Source: Eubacterium sp. CAG:180 (GTDB lineage: Bacteria > Bacillota > Clostridia > Oscillospirales > Acutalibacteraceae). From it: a stretch of 12,377 nt of DNA. Numbering within the stretch: the first letter of the stretch is position 1; each line of letters opens with the position of its first letter. The stretch spans positions 39,096-51,472 of the forward strand of contig HF993133.1 in assembly GCA_000432435.1 (NCBI GenBank), written 5' to 3'. This document shows positions 1-7,200 of this stretch, piece after piece. The position numbers and the translations under genes are program-made. Under the pieces are notes generated by a model. It was not told the origin of the DNA. It searched no databases and saw nothing but the letters and a program-made list of their open reading frames with translations.

Positions 1-575
1 TTTATAGCCGCAACATCGGCTCTCTCCTGTGAATTCGGCGAGAGAACGTGTATAAGATTCTCATAGCTGTCATAGAAGAAATAATAGAAGAAATGCAAGA
101 GCAGGTTGAAAATAAGTATCAAAGTACACTTTACAAAATATGCCCTTGTTACGCCGAAAAGCATTCCCTCACCGAACAAAGCACCGAACTTATCGTACGG
201 GAACCACACCATCAGCACACAGATTATTGTGGTCGGAATACCCATTGACACTATGTAGGGTCTGTACTTACCCGCTTTATTTCTTGTGTTATCAATAATA
301 TTTGCCCTGATTCCCGTAAGCGGGATATTGGCAAGGACTGCAATAACATAAAGAACATACATATCCGTCGGATTTACGCCGAGTGTACTCGAAATAAGAG
401 TGTTACCCGTCGCAAGAAGACAAGCGGTACCGAGAGTTATGATGAAATACGCACCGATGCCGCCGACAGAATACGCCGCTACCTCTTTAAAGGGCATATA
501 TTTGCCCTCGGGCGGCCTTCTCCAGTAGGTCTTAATGTTGTCAGCCAAAGTACTGAGCTGTTCCTTTAACTTCAT
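1..575 (-). CDS. GPH-family (MelB-like) sugar:cation symporter, N-terminal part
   Basis: This is the first 191 residues of a membrane transporter; the rest lies beyond base 1. It is probably a glycoside-pentoside-hexuronide:cation symporter of the major facilitator fold, which takes up a sugar or glycoside with Na+ or H+. Hydrophobic segments lie near residues 35-56, 72-92, 108-125 and 148-170. Two family-like motifs are visible: a charged loop RNKAGKYRPYI (98-108), matching the GPH loop between helices 2 and 3, and LSPNSQERADV (178-188), matching the conserved ERxxV loop after helix 4. The ATG at 575-573 is chosen because GGGAGGAA (581-588) sits at good spacing and the protein start MKLKEQLSTL fits a short cytoplasmic lead. 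The gene is divergent from the flavoprotein gene and has its own promoter. Family call is fairly firm; the substrate cannot be read from this part. Confidence 0.85.
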   Translation of the reverse strand, partial: MKLKEQLSTLADNIKTYWRRPPEGKYMPFKEVAAYSVGGIGAYFIITLGTACLLATGNTLISSTLGVNPTDMYVLYVIAVLANIPLTGIRANIIDNTRNKAGKYRPYIVSMGIPTTIICVLMVWFPYDKFGALFGEGMLFGVTRAYFVKCTLILIFNLLLHFFYYFFYDSYENLIHVLSPNSQERADVAAI

Positions 576-609
576 TCGATTTCCTCCCATATTTTTATAC
601 AACATTGTT

Positions 610-638
610 ATTCTAACACAAAACGATAGGCTTTTCAA
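610..638 (-). promoter_or_regulatory. Sigma-A-type promoter for the GPH symporter
   Basis: On the minus strand TTGAAA (638-633) and TAGAAT (615-610) are separated by 17 bases. Each matches the sigma-A consensus at 5 of 6 positions. The predicted start near 603 gives a leader of about 28 bases containing the ribosome binding site. Called from sequence match only. Confidence 0.6.
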
Positions 639-729
639 TAAGCTTTTATATCTGTATTGTCAAAAAAACTATAAAAAAATTCACAATAACACACAAAACT
701 CACATATATCCGAAAAATACCCGTTTTTC

Positions 730-758
730 TTGAAAAATCAGCACAAAACGGATATTAT
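730..758 (+). promoter_or_regulatory. Sigma-A-type promoter for the thioredoxin-reductase-like gene
   Basis: TTGAAA (730-735) and TATTAT (753-758) are 17 bases apart in a very AT-rich stretch. A second perfect TATAAT lies at 764-769 but has no good -35 partner. The leader would be about 50 bases and ends with AGGAGAG (803-809), seven bases before the ATG at 817. The rest of the 576-816 gap is AT-rich and shows no other clear element. Confidence 0.6.
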
Positions 759-816
759 ATAACTATAATAATGTTTAAAAATTTGTTTAATTTTATTTTG
801 CAAGGAGAGCTTTTGT

Positions 817-1683
817 ATGTCGGATGTAATCATAATCGGAGCAGGCCCTGCCGGCATTTCGGCGGCGTTATATACAATTCGCAGCGGTCTTGAAACCACA
901 GTAATAACCGCGGGAGACAGTGCGCTCGCAAAAGCCGAAAAAATCGAAAACTATTACGGCTTTGCCGAACCGATTAGCGGAAAAGAGCTTTTGACACGCG
1001 GAATTGACGGTGCCGAAAGGCTCGGAGTGAAATTCACAAACAAGCAGGCGGTGTCGATTGATTATGAGGACGGCGGATTCTCCGTCGTCACCTCGGACGA
1101 CAAAAAGCACGGGTGCAAGGCGGTACTTTTGGCGACCGGCAGCAGACGGCTCGCACCGAGCATAGAGGGCTTGACCGAATTCGAAGGCAAAGGGGTCAGC
1201 TACTGCGCGGTCTGTGACGCATTTTTTTACAGAAACAAAAATGTCGGCGTTCTCGGCTCCGGCGAATACGCTCTGCACGAGGCCAAAATTCTCGCAAAAA
1301 CATCAAAAAGCGTTACCGTGTTCACAAACGGCGAAGAGCCGACGGCAGTATTTCCCTCGGAATTTACAATTGTTAAAGAACCGTTGTCGAGTCTCACGGG
1401 TGAAGCAAAAATCGAAAAAGCCGTTTTGCGCGACGGTACCGAGGTCAAAATCGACGGCCTTTTCGTAGCCTACGGAGTGGCATCATCGGCAGCTCTCGCC
1501 CAAAAAGCAGGAGCGGTGACAATCGGCGGCAAAATCAGGGTCAACGATTCTATGATGACGAACGTAAACGGCCTTTTTGCGGCAGGCGACTGCACAGGCG
1601 GTCTTTTGCAGGTATCAAAAGCCGTCGGCGACGGCGCGGCGGCAGGTATGGCAATAATAAAATATGTCAAAAGGGAAAAATAG
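817..1683 (+). CDS. trxB: Thioredoxin-reductase-like FAD/dithiol oxidoreductase, NADPH motifs degenerate
   Basis: This 288-residue flavoprotein should reduce thioredoxin or a similar dithiol protein in the cytoplasm. The FAD Rossmann motif GAGPAG is at residues 8-13, the redox-active CAVC at C130-C133 and the second FAD motif AAGDCTGG around D258, in the order and spacing of low-molecular-weight thioredoxin reductases. Two signatures of NADPH-using enzymes are altered. The second nucleotide motif, usually GGGxxA, is GSGEYA (147-152), and the HRRxxxR motif that grips the NADPH phosphate is absent, with VTVFTNGEEPTA in its place. The protein is also about 30 residues shorter than E. coli TrxB. 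This resembles the clostridial ferredoxin-dependent flavin thioredoxin reductases (FFTR), which do not use pyridine nucleotides. No thioredoxin gene is adjacent. The thioredoxin-reductase fold is secure; the electron donor is inferred. Confidence 0.85.
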   Translation: MSDVIIIGAGPAGISAALYTIRSGLETTVITAGDSALAKAEKIENYYGFAEPISGKELLTRGIDGAERLGVKFTNKQAVSIDYEDGGFSVVTSDDKKHGCKAVLLATGSRRLAPSIEGLTEFEGKGVSYCAVCDAFFYRNKNVGVLGSGEYALHEAKILAKTSKSVTVFTNGEEPTAVFPSEFTIVKEPLSSLTGEAKIEKAVLRDGTEVKIDGLFVAYGVASSAALAQKAGAVTIGGKIRVNDSMMTNVNGLFAAGDCTGGLLQVSKAVGDGAAAGMAIIKYVKREK

Positions 1684-1710
1684 AGTCGCCGAAATTATCC
1701 GATATCAAAA

Positions 1711-1771
1711 AACGACCCTTGGCCGTCGGTTTTCGAGCCGGCTGTCAAGGGTCGTTCTTTTTTTATTTTTT
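1711..1771. terminator. Bidirectional intrinsic terminator between the convergent trxB-like gene and pflB
   Basis: An 11-bp perfect stem pairs 1711-1721 (AACGACCCTTG) with 1746-1756, and an inner GCCG/CGGC helix (1722-1725 with 1739-1742) extends it. On the plus strand it is followed by a T-rich run to 1771. On the minus strand the A run at 1707-1712 gives a U tract after the same hairpin. It lies 27 bases past the trxB-like stop and 20 bases past the pflB stop, so it can end both transcripts. Confidence 0.88.
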
Positions 1772-1776
1772 GATTG

Positions 1777-4011
1777 TTATATTGTTTCGTGGAAGGTTCT
1801 CTTTATGACCTCACTCTGCTGTTCCCTTGAGAGCTTATGGAAATTGACCGCATAGCCCGAAACACGAATGGTGAGATTGGGATATTTAGTCGGGTCGTTA
1901 TAAGCCTCAACAAGCATTTCGCGGTTCATAACATTGACGTTCAGGTGATGCGCACCGTTTTTAAAATAGCCGTCAAGAATCGACACAAGATTTGCCGTTC
2001 TCTCGTCTCTCGTTTTGCCGAGTGCTGCGGGAACGATTGAAAACGTATTTGAAATTCCGTCGCGGCACTGTGAATAGGGCATCTTGGCAACCGAGTTGAG
2101 CGATGCGAGCGCGCCGTTCTTTTCGCGATTATGCATGGGGTTGGCACCGGGAGCAAACGGCTCACCCTTCTTTCTCCCGTCGGGCGTGGAGCCTGTCTTT
2201 TTGCCGTACACGACATTGGAGGTTATTGTGAGTGCCGAAAGCGTATGCTCTGCGTTTCTGTAAGCCGGAGTCTTGCGAAGCTCGGCTATTGTGTCCTCAA
2301 GCAATGCTTTTGCGATATTGTCAACACGGTCGTCGTCGTTTCCGTACTTCGGGAAATCACCTGTCGTCTCAAAATCGACTATATATCCGTTCTCGTCACG
2401 TATTGGTTTAACGTTTGCGTACTTGATAGCCGAAAGAGAGTCTGCGGCAACCGAGAGTCCCGCTACGCCGAATGCCATAAAGCGGTGCACATCGGTATCG
2501 TGAAGTGCCATTTGGATTTTCTCATACGCATACTTATCGTGCATAAAATGGATTACATTCATAGTATTGACATAAAGCCTGCAAAGCCATTTAAGGTAAG
2601 TCTTGTATCTCTCAACCACCTCGTCGTAATCAAGCCTGTCGCCCTCAATCGGGTTAGTCTGCGGGCCTATTTTTTCGCAGTAAACATTGTCATATCCGCC
2701 GTTTAATGCGAGAAGTAAAAGCTTTGCAAGGTTGCAGCGCGCACCGAAAAACTGCATCTGCTTGCCTACCTGCATAGCGGAAACGCAGCAGGCTATGGCG
2801 TAATCGTCGCCGTAAATCGGGCGCATAACGTCGTCGTTTTCATATTGTATGGAGTCGGTGTCCTCCGAAACCTCGGCGCAAAAACGTTTAAAGTTTTCGG
2901 GCAAGCCCTGCGACCAGAGAACAGTCATATTGGGCTCCGGAGCCGAGCCGAGAGTGTAAAGCGTATTGAGCATTCTGTACGAATTTTTCGTGACGAGAGT
3001 TTTACCCTCGTTTGTCATACCGCCGATGCTCTCGGTTATCCACATAGGGTCGCCGCCGAACAGCTCATTGTATTCGGGAGTGCGAAGATGACGCGCCATG
3101 CGCAGTTTCATAACAAAATCGTCTATCAGCTCCTGAGCACCGCTCTCAGTGAGTACGCCCCTATTGATGTCGCGTTCAATATAGATGTCAATGAACGTGC
3201 TTGTCCTGCCGAGCGACATAGCCGCTCCGTTCTGCTCCTTGATTGCGGCAAGATATGCAAAGTAAAGCCACTGAATCGCTTCGCGCGCGTTGCTTGCCGG
3301 CGAAGATATGTCATAGCCGTACATCTGCGCCATTTGCTTGAGCATTTCCATAAAGTTAAGCTGCTTTTGCAGCTCCTCGCGCAGCCTTATGACCTCCTCT
3401 GTCATATCCTTATTTTCAAGCGCGATTTTATCTGCCTTTTTAAATTCGATAAGCGTATCCATACCGTAGAGGGCAACTCTGCGATAGTCTCCTATTATTC
3501 TGCCTCTTCCGTAGGCGTCGGGCAAACCGGTGAGCAGCGCAATATGGCGTGCCTTTCTCATCTCACTCGTATAGGCTCTGAATACTCCGTCGTTGTGAGT
3601 TGTCTTATATCTGAACTCGTCCTCGATTTTATCGGACAGCTCATAGCCGTAAGCCTTTGCCGCCTCACGTGCCATACGCATACCGCCGAAGGGATTTACA
3701 CCTCGGCGCAGGGGGCTGTCGGTCTGAAGACCCACGATAAGCTCCTTTTCCTTGTCAAGATAACCGGGCGCATAGGTGACGAGAGATGAAACGGTTTCGG
3801 TATCGACAGAGAGTACTCCGCCGTTTTCACGTTCCTTGTCAAGAAGCTTTGAAAACTTTTCCATAAGCTCCTTTGTGCGCTCGGTGGCTCCGCTCAAAAA
3901 GGAGCTGTCGCCCGTATATTCCGTGTAATTCCTTTTGATGAAATCACTGACGTTTACTTTTTCGTTCCATTCGCCGGGATTAAAGCCTTCCCACGCTCTT
4001 GAAAACTCCAT
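1777..4011 (-). CDS. pflB: Pyruvate formate-lyase (formate C-acetyltransferase)
   Basis: This 744-residue glycyl-radical enzyme converts pyruvate and CoA to acetyl-CoA and formate in anaerobic metabolism; the formate can feed the tetrahydrofolate one-carbon pool. The adjacent catalytic cysteines are C408-C409 in IACCVSAM, and the radical glycine is G719 in RVSGYAVNF near the C terminus. Both match the layout of E. coli PflB (760 residues; C418/C419, G734). The N terminus, MEFSRAWEGFNPGEW, is typical of the family. The frame stays open to 4155, but translation should begin at 4011: AAGGAAG (4019-4025) is correctly spaced, the family N terminus starts there, and the upstream 48 codons are riboswitch RNA. 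A radical-SAM activating enzyme is required, yet no pflA lies next to it in this window. Expression is predicted to be riboswitch-controlled. Identity is very secure. Confidence 0.97.
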   Translation of the reverse strand: MEFSRAWEGFNPGEWNEKVNVSDFIKRNYTEYTGDSSFLSGATERTKELMEKFSKLLDKERENGGVLSVDTETVSSLVTYAPGYLDKEKELIVGLQTDSPLRRGVNPFGGMRMAREAAKAYGYELSDKIEDEFRYKTTHNDGVFRAYTSEMRKARHIALLTGLPDAYGRGRIIGDYRRVALYGMDTLIEFKKADKIALENKDMTEEVIRLREELQKQLNFMEMLKQMAQMYGYDISSPASNAREAIQWLYFAYLAAIKEQNGAAMSLGRTSTFIDIYIERDINRGVLTESGAQELIDDFVMKLRMARHLRTPEYNELFGGDPMWITESIGGMTNEGKTLVTKNSYRMLNTLYTLGSAPEPNMTVLWSQGLPENFKRFCAEVSEDTDSIQYENDDVMRPIYGDDYAIACCVSAMQVGKQMQFFGARCNLAKLLLLALNGGYDNVYCEKIGPQTNPIEGDRLDYDEVVERYKTYLKWLCRLYVNTMNVIHFMHDKYAYEKIQMALHDTDVHRFMAFGVAGLSVAADSLSAIKYANVKPIRDENGYIVDFETTGDFPKYGNDDDRVDNIAKALLEDTIAELRKTPAYRNAEHTLSALTITSNVVYGKKTGSTPDGRKKGEPFAPGANPMHNREKNGALASLNSVAKMPYSQCRDGISNTFSIVPAALGKTRDERTANLVSILDGYFKNGAHHLNVNVMNREMLVEAYNDPTKYPNLTIRVSGYAVNFHKLSREQQSEVIKRTFHETI

Positions 4012-4018
4012 TTGCCAT

Positions 4019-4025
4019 CTTCCTT
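4019..4025 (-). promoter_or_regulatory. Ribosome binding site that fixes the pflB start
   Basis: On the minus strand this reads AAGGAAG, seven bases before the ATG at 4011. It decides the start against the much longer open frame reaching 4155, whose first ATG would lie inside the riboswitch aptamer. Confidence 0.8.
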
Positions 4026-4031
4026 TCACAG

Positions 4032-4045
4032 ATGCCTCGAGGCAT
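4032..4045. repeat. 14-base perfect palindrome in the pflB leader
   Basis: ATGCCTCGAGGCAT is its own reverse complement and lies six bases upstream of the pflB ribosome binding site. In RNA it could fold as a five-pair stem with a UCGA loop. Whether it affects translation, mRNA stability or protein binding cannot be told from the sequence. Confidence 0.5.
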
Positions 4046-4073
4046 ATATACATAAATAAATTACAATATAAAA

Positions 4074-4100
4074 GGGCAGCCTCCGAAAAAGAGGCTGCCC
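4074..4100 (-). terminator. Intrinsic terminator, expression platform of the ZTP riboswitch
   Basis: In the pflB leader RNA, GGGCAGCCUC (4100-4091) pairs perfectly over ten bases with GAGGCUGCCC (4083-4074) around a seven-base loop, followed by UUUUAUAUU. The first four stem bases, GGGC (4100-4097), are also the 3' end of the aptamer's conserved CUGGGC element. Aptamer folding and terminator folding are therefore mutually exclusive: the ligand-bound RNA should read through to pflB. The U tract is short (four U, then mixed A/U), so termination may be partial. Confidence 0.88.
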
Positions 4101-4182
4101 AGACGGTCGGCTTTTTATACGCCGCGTTCCCCGGCAGTTTAGCCTGCCTGCCCAAATGGGCTTTCCGTCAGTTGCACGGCGC
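4097..4182 (-). promoter_or_regulatory. ZTP/ZMP riboswitch aptamer (pfl motif) upstream of pflB
   Basis: The leader RNA shows the full pfl-motif layout. The outer helix P1 pairs GCGCCG (4182-4177) with CGGCGU (4124-4119). Next come the conserved GUGCAACUGACGG and a hairpin GGCAG/CUGCC (4148-4133) followed by CGGGGAACG. A short A-rich linker (4118-4112) leads to the 3' domain, where GCC (4111-4109) pairs with GGC (4099-4097). The loop of that domain carries CCGUC (4106-4102), which can pair with GACGG (4169-4165) to form the pseudoknot. The 3' conserved CCGUCUGGGC is present. The pseudoknot pairs differ from the common GGCG/CGCC version but stay complementary. An extra hairpin GCCC-AUUU-GGGC (4161-4150) sits between the pseudoknot strand and the second helix. 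The class senses ZTP/ZMP, purine-synthesis intermediates that accumulate when 10-formyl-THF is short; PFL is a classic target. Recognised by eye from the consensus. Confidence 0.92.
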
Positions 4183-4184
4183 CT

Positions 4185-4221
4185 ATATATTGTGGTGCTA
4201 TTATATCACCACACAATATAT
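4185..4221. repeat. Inverted repeat over the pflB -10 region, candidate operator
   Basis: TGTGGTG (4191-4197) and CACCACA (4207-4213) form perfect seven-base arms around nine bases that contain most of the -10 hexamer. Outer ATATAT segments continue the symmetry, but the right side carries two extra bases (CA). The position over the core promoter suits a repressor or redox/metabolite regulator site, but I do not recognise the regulator. Similarity to chance AT-alternation in the outer arms cannot be excluded. Confidence 0.5.
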
Positions 4222-4228
4222 ATGTCAA
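4200..4228 (-). promoter_or_regulatory. Consensus sigma-A promoter for the riboswitch-pflB transcript
   Basis: On the minus strand TTGACA (4228-4223) and TATAAT (4205-4200), both perfect, are separated by exactly 17 bases. Transcription should start near 4193, about ten bases before the aptamer P1 helix and about 180 bases before the pflB ATG. Such a strong promoter fits a gene whose output is set by downstream attenuation. Confidence 0.88.
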
Positions 4229-4246
4229 CATATAAATTAAAAATGT

Positions 4247-7200
4247 TTATTCTGCGCTCTTCAGCGATTCAACCATATCTATCTTTTTAAGCCTGAAATA
4301 CATAACGAAGTTGACTATCGCCGTAAACAGCACAGTAAGCAAAATACTTGCGAGATAGCTGAGAGCCGTCATTTCCTTACCGAACATAATATAGTCCGTC
4401 TCAATGGTGCTCATAACATACGCGTGAAGAATTATACCCAGAACTATACCGAATATCACACCGAAAATCGTCAGTACAATATTTTCGCGGTACACGTAAA
4501 AGGCAAGCTCCTTGTTGTAGAAACCGAGAACCTTGAGCGTTGCAAGCTCACGCCTGCGCTCGGTGATGTTGATGTTATTGAGGTTATAGAGAACCACAAA
4601 CGCCAAAAGCCCCGCAGCAACTATCAGTATTACAACTATAAACAGTAGGCTGTTCATAACTGAGCTTATCTGTTTCTCGGTGGTGCTGTTCATGGTAACC
4701 GAATTTATCGCGCTCAAATCCATAAGCTGCTTTGACAGAGTCTCGTCGTCCACGGTACCGTCCGTTTTAATGAAGATGGTATTGAGCGAAGCCGTCTCGT
4801 TAAAAAGCTGCTTATATACATTCGGCGTCATATAAATGTAGTGGTACATATAGTTTTCGACTATTCCGGCAACCTTTACGGGTTCGGTTGCGGTACCTGT
4901 CTCGCTCGTCTTGAAGGTCACGGTGTCACCCACGGAAACACCGAGAGTCTTGGCGAGCTTTTCGGTTATGATAACACCGGAATCATCCATAACATAGGTG
5001 TTTTTGCCGTCGCGCGACGAAAGGTTAACGTAATCCGCCATTCGTGAGGTATCCTGCGGAACTATTACATACGCGGTTTTTTCTTCACCGTTTGCGTCGG
5101 TATAGAGCATTGAGCGATATGTCTGCAAATACTCTGTAACACCGTTCATGGTATTGACCTCGGCAAGCGACTGACGTTTTTCCGCGCGTGTAGCCTCGGA
5201 ATTTATACCTGCGGTACCGGCAAAATGCCACACCTTTTCAAACTGGTTGCCCGTCATTGATTTTATGGAATCGTTGAGTCCGAAGCCGACAAGCAGCAGA
5301 GCCATACAGCCCGCAACGCCGGCTATTGTCATAAACAGGCGTTTTTTATATCTGAACAGATTTCTGCAAGCCGCCTTCTGTGCGAAGTTGAGGTGCTTCC
5401 AAATAAATCCGACTTTTTCGAGAAGTATGCGTTTGCCCGCCTTCGGTGCCTCGGGGCGCATCAGCAGTGCCGGCGATGAGCTCAGCACGCGATAGCACGC
5501 AGCCAGCGTCGCTCCGGTCGTACAAATAATCGCAAGAAGCGAAGCGAGCAATGCGTCAAATACGTCCGGCTTCACCACGGTATTATGAAGCCCTATATAC
5601 ACAAGCTTATACGTGTTAACCGTGAGCAGAGGTATTGTGCTCTCGCCGAGAAGCACGCCGAGCACGCTGCCGATTGCGGTAGCAAGCAGAGCATAAAGCA
5701 CATATTTTGCCGCTATCGCGCCCTTCGTGTAGCCGAGAGCCTTTAATGTGCCTATCTGCGTTCTCTGCTCCTCGACCATTCGCGTCATGGTTGTGAGAGA
5801 TACCAAAGCGGCAACAAGGAAGAATATCACAGGGAACACCGAGCCTATTGAGCCCATACCGTCCGTATCGCTCTTATATGCCGTGTAAGACGGAATGGTT
5901 TCGCGGTCAAGCACATACCATGTGGGCTTTTCCACGTTTAATATCTTATCCTCGGAGTCCTCAAGCTTTTGTTGCGCCGCTTCAAGCTCGTCGGCAAGGT
6001 CCTGCTTTGCCTGCTCGTACTCCTCATTTTTGCGGTCAAGCTCGATTTGAGCGTCCTGAATTTGCTTTTCGGCCTCTTCAAGAGCCGCCGGAGCCTCGTT
6101 GACCTTTTTCTGCGCGTCCTGAAGTGCCGTTCCGCCGTTATTTACGGCGGTTTGAGCGGCAGCTACCTGCTGCTTGGCATTATCTATTGTGTTTCGCGTA
6201 TTGGCAAGCTGAGTTTTGTAGAACTGAAGCGTCGCCTTTGCGGCTATGAGATTATAGCTCTTTTGGAGATACTCATCAGAGGACATGGAGCCCTTGCCGT
6301 CATCAAGCTCCTTTTGCATTCTCTCAATCTCCGCCGCGGAATCCGAGACCTGCGATTCAAGCTCCTTATACTTTTTTTCCGCATCGACAAGCGAGGCCTT
6401 TGCGCTGTCTATCTGGCTTTGACTTACAACGAGAGTATTTGCGTTTGAATTGATAAGGTCCTGCGCATTCTGTATTTCAAGCTTTTTGCTTGCAAGATCC
6501 GCCTTACCGGTTTCTATTGCCGCCTGAGCGTCCAAAAGCTGCTGATACGCGTCGCCGAGCTGACCCATTGCGGTGTCCTTTTCCTCTTCGAACTTCAGCT
6601 TTGCATCGTTTATATATGTCGCCGTTTCGTTTTTATATTCGCTGTATCTTATGTCGCAGCGTCTGTCGGCTATGCCGTTTATTCTGTCTTTTACCTTTGA
6701 AATAAGCTCGGTGTAATCGCTTGAATAGCAGCCGAGTGCCATGGCATCCTTAACGGTTATATGAACGCTTGTATAGCAGGACATCGTAAAGGCCTGCTTC
6801 GGGACTATCAAAAATCCGTTTATTCTGCCCGTGCCTATCGCCGCGGAACCTCTGTCGCTGTCCATATACATTGACGTCGTACCGACGCCGACAATCGTAA
6901 ATTCATCGGTGGCAAGATATTTGCTCACCTTTTCATCGGTGCCTGTGGTGAGCTTTACCGTGTCGCCTATTTTATATCCCGTAGCGTCAAGAAAGCTGCG
7001 GTCTGCTATACACTCGTTATAGCCCTGGGGAAAACGCCCCTCGCTGACTCTTACAAGGCTTATGCCGTCGTTTAGTGACATTACCTTTGTAACGGCCTCG
7101 GAGTTGCCGGTATCGCAGAGGAAATCCTGCTCGTATGTGCCCTCCGCGTCCTGCACGCCGTCAACCTTTTTAAGCGCGTCAACATCCTTATCGGTCATAC

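Noticed and set aside
535..762. 75-codon plus-strand frame in the divergent intergenic region
   Set aside because: It overlaps the symporter start and both promoters; the translation is low-complexity AT-rich sequence, with no ribosome binding site.
764..769. Second TATAAT near the trxB-like promoter
   Set aside because: No acceptable -35 hexamer at 16-18 bases; treated as part of the AT-rich background.
868..1278. 136-codon minus-strand open frame
   Set aside because: Antisense to the thioredoxin-reductase-like gene, with no ribosome site or recognisable domain.
2845..3789. 314-codon plus-strand open frame
   Set aside because: It lies entirely antisense to the catalytic core of pflB, has no ribosome binding site and reads as low-quality protein; it is a shadow of pflB codon use.
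5969..6448. 159-codon plus-strand open frame, leucine/arginine-rich
   Set aside because: It mirrors the Glu/Ala/Gln/Lys coiled-coil codons of the permease on the other strand; no start signals.
5940..6600. Possible tandem repeat in the permease gene
   Set aside because: The repetition is at amino-acid level (heptad-like coiled coil); no DNA-level tandem unit is visible.
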